Origin: Sphingomonas sp. OV641
GTDB taxonomy: Bacteria > Pseudomonadota > Alphaproteobacteria > Sphingomonadales > Sphingomonadaceae
NCBI RefSeq assembly: GCF_900109205.1
Contig: NZ_FNZB01000001.1
Coordinates: 248,001 to 312,000, forward strand
Direction: 5' to 3'
DNA length: 64,000 nucleotides
Shown: piece by piece, positions 41,227 to 48,559 of the stretch
Position numbering within the stretch: position 1 is the stretch's first letter
Layout of the letters: the number at the start of each line of letters is the position of its first letter
Notes under the pieces: model-generated
The model's database searches: none
Told to the model about the DNA's origin: nothing
What the model saw: the letters and a program-made list of their open reading frames with translations, nothing else
Made by a program: the position numbers and the translations under genes

Positions 41227-42069
41227 ATGCACTACCAGCTTGCCACCCGGTTCGGCCGCAACGCCCATCAGATCAGCGGCCGGGAGCCGCTCGACAACGA
41301 GGCGCTCTATCGGCATGTCCCGTCCATCTTCGCCCGCGAGGCGCACGACAGCCGTTCGGAGCGGTATGTCTATGTTCCCACCATCGACATCGTGGAAGGG
41401 CTACGCCGGGAGGGGTGGTCGCCGTTCTTCGCAGTCCAGTCGGTGCCGCGCGACGGCAGCCGACACGGCCACGCCAAGCACATGCTGCGCCTGCGTCGGG
41501 ATGACGGCATCGGCAAGCCCGAAGCCGCCGAAGTCATCATCGTGAACAGCCATGATGGGACAAGCGCCTATCAGATGTTCGCCGGGATGCTGCGCTTTGT
41601 CTGCACCAACAGCATGATTGCAGGCGAGCGGTTCGAGGAAGTCCGCGTGCCGCATAAAGGCAATATCGAGCATGACATTATCGAAGGCGTGTTCACTGTC
41701 GCGGAGGATTTCCCCCGGCTGGTCGACGCCAGCGAGTCTATGAAGGCGATCCAGCTTTCGCCCGATGAGCAACGCTTGCTCGGCGAAGTCAGCCTTGTCG
41801 CCCGTTATGGCGATGATGAGAGCCCGATTCGGCCCGAGCAGATCATCGAGCCACGCCGCCGCGAGGATGTGGACCGCAGCCTATGGACCACGTTCAACGT
41901 CATTCAGGAGAATGTGGTTCGTGGCGGGTTGCAGGGCCGTAAGCGCAATGCCGAGGGCCGTATCCGCCGCGCGCAGACCCGCGCGATCAACGGCATCGAC
42001 CAGAATGTGACGCTCAACCGCGCGCTCTGGACGCTGGCCGAGGGGATGCAGCGCCTCAAAGCGGCCTGA
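41227..42069 (+). CDS. DUF932-family protein
   Basis: The 280-residue protein fits DUF932 (phage/plasmid-like TIGR03299 relatives): VYVPTIDIVEGLRREGWSPF, HMLRLRRDDGIGKPEAAEVI, IVNSHDGTSAYQMFAGMLRF, and the C-terminal NVIQENVVRGGLQGR. Such proteins occur on plasmids and ICEs with unknown function. AAGGAGG precedes ATG 41227. It is a single-gene unit; the 286-base gap before it holds no gene I can support. Confidence 0.88.
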   Translation: MHYQLATRFGRNAHQISGREPLDNEALYRHVPSIFAREAHDSRSERYVYVPTIDIVEGLRREGWSPFFAVQSVPRDGSRHGHAKHMLRLRRDDGIGKPEAAEVIIVNSHDGTSAYQMFAGMLRFVCTNSMIAGERFEEVRVPHKGNIEHDIIEGVFTVAEDFPRLVDASESMKAIQLSPDEQRLLGEVSLVARYGDDESPIRPEQIIEPRRREDVDRSLWTTFNVIQENVVRGGLQGRKRNAEGRIRRAQTRAINGIDQNVTLNRALWTLAEGMQRLKAA

Positions 42070-42078
42070 CCATAACTA

Positions 42079-42117
42079 CCGCAGGGCCGGAGTTTCCGGC
42101 CCTGCGGCTTTGCCATT
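42079..42117 (+). terminator. Terminator after DUF932 gene
   Basis: A perfect 12-bp stem (42079-42090 with 42096-42107) and AGTTT loop, ten bases after the stop, followed by CTTTGCCATTTT. Strong intrinsic terminator. Confidence 0.8.
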
Positions 42118-42230
42118 TTCGCGCCGATCCGCTGCGCTGGATCGGCGGCGGCCGCGCGTCCCAAGGTCCGCGCGGCCGCAACGGCGCGCTCGCCGGGCTG
42201 GTGCCCGGCTCGCGCCGAAGTTTTGCGAAG

Positions 42231-42458
42231 CTAGTCGGTTTCGGACGGATCGAGTTCGGCAACAAGATCGGCGGGCGTGACGCCAAGCGCGGAAGCCAAG
42301 TGAAACAAGGTGACGACGGTCGGATTGCGCCGGCCGCGCTCCAGATCGCTGACATATTGTTGGGTAAAGCCGGACGTCTCGGCAAAGCGCTCTTGGGTAA
42401 AGCCCTTATCCTTCCTCAGCTTAGCGAAGTTCAATCCCACTAGGCGGCGCATATCCAT
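42231..42458 (-). CDS. XRE-family HTH regulator
   Basis: A 75-residue Cro/C1-type protein consisting of one helix-turn-helix domain: GLNFAKLRKDKGFTQERFAE, SGFTQQYVSDLERGRRNPTV, VTLFHLASALGVTPADLV. It is divergent from the regulator genes at 42616 onward and is a good candidate for the element's repressor of transfer or excision. The promoter overlap region is 42459-42615, without a visible operator palindrome. Confidence 0.88.
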   Translation of the reverse strand: MDMRRLVGLNFAKLRKDKGFTQERFAETSGFTQQYVSDLERGRRNPTVVTLFHLASALGVTPADLVAELDPSETD

Positions 42459-42615
42459 GCGCGCGAAGCTGGACGATACATCTCATCCGGTTTATCCCAT
42501 ATCAGTTGTATTGGCTAAATCGCACTATCCGCCGCTGCGGGAGGTGCATCTAACGATGCAAGGCTTGCGCATATCCGGTTCTGTTTTTTGAGCTAGGCTG
42601 GTTAACGGGGACACC

Positions 42616-42888
42616 ATGAGCACCAGCCAATTCGCCGATCGCGCGCCGGAGGTATCGCAGCTCACGGCCTATGACGAAAGCCATCTCACTGTCTATTTGC
42701 GGCTGCTCGATGCGGACGAAGGAGGAGCGGACTGGCGCGAGGCGGCGGCCGTGATTCTCGGCGTAGACCCAGCCGCCGAGCCGCAACGAGCCAAGGCGAT
42801 GCACGATAGCCACCTTGCTCGCGCGCGGTGGATGACGGAGGTTGGTTACGCGCATCTGCTCGGCTGCGAGCGCCCGCTAAGTCGTTAA
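42616..42888 (+). CDS. Small DUF2285-type element protein
   Basis: The 90-residue product has AYDESHLTVYLRLLDADEGG, ADWREAAAVILGVDP and AMHDSHLARARWMTEVGYAH. I recall closely similar small proteins, labelled DUF2285, between the XRE and HTH genes of sphingomonad and rhizobial ICEs; they are thought to be DNA-binding regulators. The domain label is tentative. It begins the rightward unit and is followed by 144 noncoding bases. Confidence 0.65.
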   Translation: MSTSQFADRAPEVSQLTAYDESHLTVYLRLLDADEGGADWREAAAVILGVDPAAEPQRAKAMHDSHLARARWMTEVGYAHLLGCERPLSR

Positions 42889-43032
42889 GTTTTAATCCAT
42901 TTTGGTATCAATTCATTGCTTCCGTCGCAGCGCGCGCGGCATGGTTGAACTCATCCTTGCCGCTATCATGCGTTGGGTAAGGCGGCGACTTTCATCCTCC
43001 GAAATCTGCGCATAGCGCGATTGGAGGATGCA

Positions 43033-43816
43033 ATGCCGACGCCGCCGAGCCGGCGCCAGAGGCGCGCCGGCAATCTGTCCGACGCGCTCGGTCGCGCCGA
43101 TCTAGCCGCCGAGTTTTTGCGGCGAAACCACACCTATCGCGCCGAACATGCGCAGATGCAGCAACGCATCGCGGACGGCGCCGTCGCGAAGAACGCCGCC
43201 GAAACGGCGTTCGCGCGGCGCTGGGGGTTGTCTTTTCGCCACGGCGCCGGATGACTTTTCAGACCCGGTTGTTTGGCGTCCGGAACTGACCGCCGTCACG
43301 GTCATTCTCGACGCCGCACCGGATGGATTCAAAACCGCCACTCCGGTTGATCCGCGCGCCCTCGGTGCGTTGCTCGCCGACCAAGCTGGAATTGAAGGAC
43401 GCCATGTCATTGTCGCCGATGCGGCCGGCGAGCATCGGCTGTGGCTGCGCGATCCGCAGCCCGGCCGGCCGCTCGCCGCCGTTATCCCGTTGGACAAGGA
43501 TTTCATCACGCGCATCGCTAGCCTGTTGCGCTTCCACCGCCGGGTGCTCGGCCGAGCGGTAGGGCCGCTGCCGCGCGGTTGGCCGCTAACCGCCTATCGG
43601 ATGGCGCGGCTCAACCTGATGCTCCGCGCACTGGACCTGCGCGACGAGGGCGCGACCTACCGCGAGATCGCCACCGCACTGGGACGCGGCGATGCCGCCC
43701 GGCTGTCCGCGAGCGACTGGAAAATGTCGGCGACGCGCTCGTTCGTTGTGCGCCTGGTCCGCGATGGCATCGCGATGATGAACGGCGACTACCGCAAACT
43801 CCTCCGCATCCGCTGA
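43033..43816 (+). pseudogene. Frameshifted DUF6499/DUF2285-type regulator
   Basis: Two frames carry the halves of one protein. Frame 1 from ATG 43033 (GGAGG five bases upstream) reads LAAEFLRRNHTYRAEHAQMQ and ends FARRWGLSFRHGAG at the TGA 43252-43254. Frame 2 continues LFATAPDDFSDPVVWRPEL and the DUF2285 end LMLRALDLRDEGATYREIAT with VVRLVRDGIAMMNGDYRKLL. Removing one T from the TTTT at 43233-43236 restores WGLSFATAPDDFSDPVVWRP and a product of about 260 residues. In related ICEs this is a transcription factor controlling transfer. It may be broken, a sequencing error, or a shift site. Confidence 0.75.
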
Positions 43817-43945
43817 TTCGCAGCCCTTTTTCGACACCCTTTGGGGGTGGTCGCATCCGTGCAGCCGCACATCTTCATACCCCACCCGGCTGCGCCAATT
43901 CTGACAATTACGCCTCCTGCCGCCACTGCCCGCAGGAGCCGACAC

Positions 43946-44212
43946 TTGTCCGATACGCCCACAAACCTGCCGCCCCGCTTCCTGCGCACCCCGGAAGCCG
44001 CCCGGTTTCTCGGCCTCTCCGGCCGGACCCTTGAGAAGCACCGCTATTTCGGGACCGGCCCGGCCTACCGCCGCATCGGCGGCCGGGTGGTCTATTCGGT
44101 CGATGACCTGCGCGCCTGGGCCGACATCGGCATTAAGCACTCGACGTCCGATCCGGGCCAGAACGACCTCATGCCGCGCGCGGATTCGGCCATCGCCCGG
44201 AGCCGGCGATGA
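43946..44212 (+). CDS. AlpA/MerR-like helix-turn-helix protein
   Basis: The 88-residue protein carries PPRFLRTPEAARFLGLSGRT followed by LEKHRYFGTGPAYRRIGGRV and VYSVDDLRAWAD, the helix-turn-helix pattern of AlpA-type excisionases and of HTH proteins next to repA in ICEs. The TTG at 43946 has AGGAG eight bases upstream; the open frame extends to 43841, but that part lacks similarity. Its stop overlaps the DUF2840 start. Confidence 0.8.
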   Translation: MSDTPTNLPPRFLRTPEAARFLGLSGRTLEKHRYFGTGPAYRRIGGRVVYSVDDLRAWADIGIKHSTSDPGQNDLMPRADSAIARSRR

Positions 44213-44715
44213 CCGTCCCGCCGTCACCTATGCGGCACCGCCAGCCGTCCGAAGACGGTATGACCCGCGTCGAGCTGACGTGGATCGAGAAGCGGATTGA
44301 GCACTGGATCAGGTTCGGCCGGGTCGCGGTGGACGAGATCGTTGATCGCCGCCGCCGCATCGTCCGCTTCCGTCCCGGCGCGATCTTCGCGTTCGTTCGC
44401 TGGGCGGCGAACGACTATGGCACGGTCAGCTCGCGCATCGACATCGTGCGCGCCGTCAACGCGGGCGAGCCGTTCACGACGCTGCCGTTCGTCCGGCCTG
44501 GCGGCGACATCCTGCTCAAGATCGAGGGCTGGCCCAAGGTCAGCCAAGTGCTCGCCGCGATCGACGCGACCGAGGCGGCCGACGTCGATCCCTGTGACGC
44601 CGCGCCGGACCATTGGCGACACGTCGCCAACCGTATCGCCGCCGGTCATCAGCCGCGCCCCTACACGCTGGAGCGCCATCGCGCGTGGCTCAAACGCCGG
44701 GAGATCGAGCGATGA
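44209..44715 (+). CDS. DUF2840-family protein
   Basis: The 168-residue protein fits DUF2840: MTRVELTWIEKRIEHWIRFG, FRPGAIFAFVRWAANDYGTV, LPFVRPGGDILLKIEGWPKV, APDHWRHVANRIAAGHQPRP. It occurs almost only just upstream of traF in ICEs and plasmids; role unknown. An ATG within (at 44260) could be an alternative start. Overlaps HTH and traF genes, so the unit is tightly coupled. Confidence 0.88.
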   Translation: MTVPPSPMRHRQPSEDGMTRVELTWIEKRIEHWIRFGRVAVDEIVDRRRRIVRFRPGAIFAFVRWAANDYGTVSSRIDIVRAVNAGEPFTTLPFVRPGGDILLKIEGWPKVSQVLAAIDATEAADVDPCDAAPDHWRHVANRIAAGHQPRPYTLERHRAWLKRREIER

Positions 44716-45257
44716 CCCGCCGTGGATGGGCCGTTGCGACGGCCTCCGCCGCGTCGCTGTTCGGCGCGTCGTTCCTCGCCGTGGCGGTGTTCGATCCGCT
44801 CCCGCGCATCGTCTGGAACGCCAGCGCGAGCGTGCCGATCGGGCTTTATCGGATCGAGCCGCTTCCCGATCCGCCGAACGGTGCATTGGTCGCCGTGACG
44901 CCGCCACCGGCGCTGGCGCATTGGCTTGCGGAGCGCGGCTATCTCGGAGAGCGCGTGCCGCTGTTGAAGCACGTCACGGCGCGGCCGGGGCAGATGGTGT
45001 GCCGCATCAACGCAGTGGTGAGCATCGATGGGCTGCCCTTCGTCATCGCTCGGCAGCGTGACGGCCGAGGCCGTCCGCTGCCGGTTTGGCAAGGCTGCCG
45101 CACGCTGCGCGCCGGCGAGCTGCTGATGCTCAATCCCGACCGCGCCGACAGCATGGACGGCCGCTATTTCGGGCCGCTTCCGGCCTCGGCCGTGCTCGGC
45201 CGCGCCATCCCGATCCTCACCCGCGATTCCCCGACCGCGCCGCTCGTCTGGCGCTGA
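44712..45257 (+). CDS. traF: TraF-type S26 signal peptidase
   Basis: TraF is a membrane serine protease that matures the conjugative pilin TrbC by cyclisation in related systems. The 181-residue protein has an N-terminal membrane segment (AVATASAASLFGASFLAVAV), the catalytic Ser in NASASVPIGLYRIEP, and the Lys in ERVPLLKHVTARPGQMVC. C-terminal SMDGRYFGPLPASAVLGRAI matches the family. Its substrate TrbC is encoded at 53485. Confidence 0.93.
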   Translation: MTRRGWAVATASAASLFGASFLAVAVFDPLPRIVWNASASVPIGLYRIEPLPDPPNGALVAVTPPPALAHWLAERGYLGERVPLLKHVTARPGQMVCRINAVVSIDGLPFVIARQRDGRGRPLPVWQGCRTLRAGELLMLNPDRADSMDGRYFGPLPASAVLGRAIPILTRDSPTAPLVWR

Positions 45258-45293
45258 CCCGCTTCACCGCCCGCCAACCCAAAGGAGATCATC

Positions 45294-45629
45294 ATGCAGA
45301 TCGGCAGCTTCTTCCGCACCGCCAATGGCTACGAAGGCATCATCGAGACGGCGACGCTCGACATCCGTATCTCGATCGTTCCGGCCGAGCAGAGCGACGC
45401 CGATAAGGCGCCGGACTGGCGCGTCCACCGCGGCGATAGCGGCGAAGGCCCGGAGATCGGTGCCGGCTGGAACGAGACCGGCGAACGCGCCGGGGATTAC
45501 GTCTCACTGCGCATCGACGATCCCGCGTTCGCGCAGCCGATCCGCGCCGCGCTCTTCCAGAGCACGGGCGACAAGTCGGCCTGGTCGCTGCGCTGGAACC
45601 GCCAGCCGAAGTCGCGTGAGCAGGACTGA
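45294..45629 (+). CDS. DUF736-family protein (copy 2)
   Basis: The 111-residue protein is a divergent DUF736 member: IGSFFRTANGYEGIIETATL, APDWRVHR, IGAGWNETGERAGDYVSLRI, FAQPIRAALFQ. AAAGGAG precedes the ATG. Unlike copy 1 it is embedded in the traF-transglycosylase unit. Shared pattern with copy 1 is clear but overall identity is modest, so duplication is old. Confidence 0.88.
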   Translation: MQIGSFFRTANGYEGIIETATLDIRISIVPAEQSDADKAPDWRVHRGDSGEGPEIGAGWNETGERAGDYVSLRIDDPAFAQPIRAALFQSTGDKSAWSLRWNRQPKSREQD

Positions 45630-45633
45630 TCCC

Positions 45634-46545
45634 GTGCGCTTCCCACCCATCCCTTTGTTCGCGGGAAAGCCGTCTCATCCCTTCGTCCCGCTCGGTCGCA
45701 GGCCGGCCGGGGCGCGCAGCGAAGGTCAAGGGCGGCCGAAGGCCGGCGCTGCGCGCGCACCCTTTACCGCAGCGAGCACGCTGGCAGGCTGGCGGCGGAG
45801 CGGAGTCGGATCGGTGGTCGTGGTTGCCGTCGTCCTGCTGTCCGGCGGTGCTGTGTCTGCCCCGACGATGGCGCAGGATATGCCGGCTGCGCGATTAGCG
45901 GCCGTTCATCCTTACGCCGGTCATGTCGCCGAGGCAGCGCGCCGGTTCGGCATCCCCGAAGCGTGGATATGGGCCGTGATGCGCGTCGAGAGCGGCGGCA
46001 ATTCCCGCGCCGTCTCGCGCGCCGGGGCGATGGGCTTGATGCAGATCATGCCCGCGACTTGGGGCACGCTGCGCACCCGCTACGGCCTCGGCCCCGATCC
46101 GTTCGATGTGTGCGACAACATCATGGCGGGTGCGGCCTATCTGCGCGAGATGCACGACCGCTACGGCAACGCCAGCGCGATGCTGGCAGCCTATAATGCG
46201 GGACCGGACCGCTACGACGACTTCGTGTCGCGCGGCCGTCCGCTGCCTCCCGAGACGGTCGGCTATCTCGCCCAGCTCGCGCCGATTACCGGCACGGCGG
46301 GCGCGGTGGAGGTGACGGCGACTGCAACGCCTGATCCCTTCGCATGGCGTCGTGCGGCGCTGTTCGTTCGCACTGCCAGCGCCGGTTCGGAAGCCGTCGC
46401 CGGACAGTCGGACGGCCAAGGAGCCGCGTCCGATCTACCCAACGACCGTCCGACATCCGGCGACGTTCACGCAGCCGAGCCTTCCGTCAATCAGCCACGC
46501 GACACGCTGTTCGTGTCCCGCGCCCGCGCGGGCCGACCGCAATGA
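45634..46545 (+). CDS. Lytic transglycosylase (VirB1-like)
   Basis: The 303-residue product has a hydrophobic segment (about residues 55-75), then an SLT-type domain: WIWAVMRVESGGNSRAVSRA with the catalytic Glu, GAMGLMQIMPATWGTLRTRY, and SAMLAAYNAGPDRYDDF. It should open peptidoglycan locally for the conjugation apparatus. The start may be GTG 45634 or GTG 45616. The C-terminal 90 residues are low-complexity. It is followed by the 238-base gap before the relaxase. Confidence 0.88.
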   Translation: MRFPPIPLFAGKPSHPFVPLGRRPAGARSEGQGRPKAGAARAPFTAASTLAGWRRSGVGSVVVVAVVLLSGGAVSAPTMAQDMPAARLAAVHPYAGHVAEAARRFGIPEAWIWAVMRVESGGNSRAVSRAGAMGLMQIMPATWGTLRTRYGLGPDPFDVCDNIMAGAAYLREMHDRYGNASAMLAAYNAGPDRYDDFVSRGRPLPPETVGYLAQLAPITGTAGAVEVTATATPDPFAWRRAALFVRTASAGSEAVAGQSDGQGAASDLPNDRPTSGDVHAAEPSVNQPRDTLFVSRARAGRPQ

Positions 46546-46783
46546 TTGCCCGGTCGCTTCCCGCATCCGTCCGAAGCAGCAAGGTGTCTGGGGAGGAGGA
46601 AAACGGCAGGGACAGACGAGGGCAAGATATAAGCAGCGCCCCGTTCAGCCGAAAAGCCAAGGCTTTTCCGTGGCTTCACGCGGGGGCGTCGGTCGGCGCG
46701 CGTGCCGCGCGGAAGGGAAAAGCCAGCAAAAACAGCGCCTCGAATGGCACCACAGGCCGTTTTCGGCCGAAAGCGGCCCGGCC
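46546..46783. other. Candidate origin of transfer region upstream of relaxase
   Basis: Noncoding stretch between the transglycosylase and relaxase genes. It has an 8-bp palindrome GAAAAGCC-AA-GGCTTTTC at 46651-46668, and GGGAAAAGCC recurs at 46716-46725. oriT sites of related elements commonly lie next to the relaxase gene and contain such inverted repeats. An 81-codon open frame across it (46542-46787) has no coding character. Assignment is by position only. Confidence 0.4.
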
Positions 46784-48544
46784 GTGAGCGAGGACAGCGA
46801 GTTCCGCGTCCGGCCGGGCAAGGCCAAGCGCAGCAAGGCGCAGGGCCGCAATGCCCGCGGCCTGGTCGCCGAGGTGCTGCGCGTCGCCGCGATCCACAGC
46901 GGCGGCCGGCGCGGCGGCGCCAGCGGAGCGCGCCGGGGTGCGCAATCGACCTTCGGGCGGGGACGCACCGCCTTCGCCCGCAGTCGCCTGTTCGGCTCGG
47001 GCCGGCGCGTCATGGTCAAGATGCTGCCCGTGACCACCCGCAGCCGGGGTGACCGGCGCTCGGCGCCCCTGTCCGCGCATGTCGCTTATTTGAAGCGCGA
47101 GGGCGTCACCCGCGACGGCTCGCCTACCCGGATGTTCGACGCGGCCGGCGACAACGCCGACGATCGCGGTTTCGCCGACCGGTGCAAGGATGACCGGCAT
47201 CATTTCCGGGTCATCGTGTCGCCCGAGGACGCCGCCGAGCTGACCGACCTGCGCGAATACACGCGCGACCTCATGCGCCAGATGGAAGCCGACCTGGGGA
47301 CGCGGCTCGATTGGGTTGCGGTCGATCACTGGAACACCGACAATCCGCATGTCCACTTGCTCGTGCGCGGCGTTACCGATCAGGGCGCCGATCTCGTCAT
47401 CTCCCGCGACTACATCAGCCACAATCTCCGCTCGCGCGCGCAAGACCTGGCCTTCGCCGAACTAGGGCCGAAGCCCGAGCATGAGGTGCAGCGCGCGCTC
47501 GACCGCGAGGTGACGGCGGAGCGCTGGACCCGGCTCGATTCCGAGATCCAGCGCTCCGCCGACGAGCTAGGCGTGATCGACCTGCGCCCAGAGCGGCCCG
47601 GCCCCGACGATCCGCGGCTCCGCCGCTTGATGATCGGCCGGTTGCAGCATCTGGAAACGATGGGGCTCGCAGCCGAGGGCGATACCGGCCAATGGGCGGT
47701 CGCGGAAGGTGCGGGGGCGAAGCTGCGCGAGCTGGGCGCGCGCGGAGACATCATCCGCACGATCGGCGCGGCGCTCAAAGATCGGGGGCAGGACCGGCCG
47801 CTCGACAGCTACGCCGTCGTCACCAGCGCGCCCGAGAAGCCGATCGCCGGCAGGCTGATCGACAAGGGGTTGCACGACGAACTGACCGCCACCGCCTATG
47901 CCGTGATCGACGGCACGGACGGGCGCACCCACCATGTTCGCCTGCCGGGCATCGAGGCGCTGGAGCATAGCCCCAAGCTCGGCGGCATCGTCGAGTTGCG
48001 CGCGGTAGGGCGGTCCGGCGAAGAGAAGCCGACGCTTATCGTCGCAACGCGGTCCGACCTCGACCTCGCCGCACAGGTGAAAGCGCCCGGCGCGACCTGG
48101 CTCGACCATCGGCTGATCGAGCGCGGCGCCGGAGTCGCGGATGGCGGGTTTGGCGCCGAGGTGCGGCGCGCGATGGACGCGCGCACCGACCATCTCGTCA
48201 AGGAAGGGCTAGCCCGCCGCTTCGGCGAGCGGACGGTGTTCGAGCGCGGGATGCTCGACACGCTCCGCAAGCGCGAGCTGGACGCGGTTGGCGCGAAGAT
48301 CGCGGGTGAGACCGGGCTTGCCTATCGCCCCCCCGCGTCCGGCGAGAAGATCGCCGGCGTCGTGCGCCAACGCCTCGCGCTCACGTCAGGCCGCTTTGCC
48401 ATGATCGACGACGGGCTCGGCTTCCGACTCGTGCCCTGGGCCAGCACCCTCGAACAGCAACTCGGCCGTCAGGTGTCCGGCGTGGTCCGCGCCGGCGGCG
48501 GCATCGACTGGACGCTTGGCCGCAAGCGCGGCCTCGGCATCTGA
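46784..48544 (+). CDS. VirD2/DUF3363-type conjugative relaxase
   Basis: The 586-residue relaxase should nick oriT and pilot the strand into the recipient. It has KMLPVTTRSRGDRRSAPLSA and HVAYLKREG near residues 85-110, the catalytic-tyrosine region DLREYTRDLMRQMEADLGTR, and the His motif VDHWNTDNPHVHLLVRGVTD that binds metal. The C-terminal DUF3363 region starts near residue 200. GTG 46784 gives the usual family length; the longer frame to 46352 covers the candidate oriT. It replaces a classic TraI. Confidence 0.9.
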   Translation: MSEDSEFRVRPGKAKRSKAQGRNARGLVAEVLRVAAIHSGGRRGGASGARRGAQSTFGRGRTAFARSRLFGSGRRVMVKMLPVTTRSRGDRRSAPLSAHVAYLKREGVTRDGSPTRMFDAAGDNADDRGFADRCKDDRHHFRVIVSPEDAAELTDLREYTRDLMRQMEADLGTRLDWVAVDHWNTDNPHVHLLVRGVTDQGADLVISRDYISHNLRSRAQDLAFAELGPKPEHEVQRALDREVTAERWTRLDSEIQRSADELGVIDLRPERPGPDDPRLRRLMIGRLQHLETMGLAAEGDTGQWAVAEGAGAKLRELGARGDIIRTIGAALKDRGQDRPLDSYAVVTSAPEKPIAGRLIDKGLHDELTATAYAVIDGTDGRTHHVRLPGIEALEHSPKLGGIVELRAVGRSGEEKPTLIVATRSDLDLAAQVKAPGATWLDHRLIERGAGVADGGFGAEVRRAMDARTDHLVKEGLARRFGERTVFERGMLDTLRKRELDAVGAKIAGETGLAYRPPASGEKIAGVVRQRLALTSGRFAMIDDGLGFRLVPWASTLEQQLGRQVSGVVRAGGGIDWTLGRKRGLGI

Positions 48545-48559
48545 AAACAGGAGACACCC

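Noticed and set aside
46542..46787. 81-codon open frame between transglycosylase and relaxase
   Set aside because: Starts in an ATGA overlap but has no ribosome site and a composition unlike neighbours; it crosses the likely oriT region.
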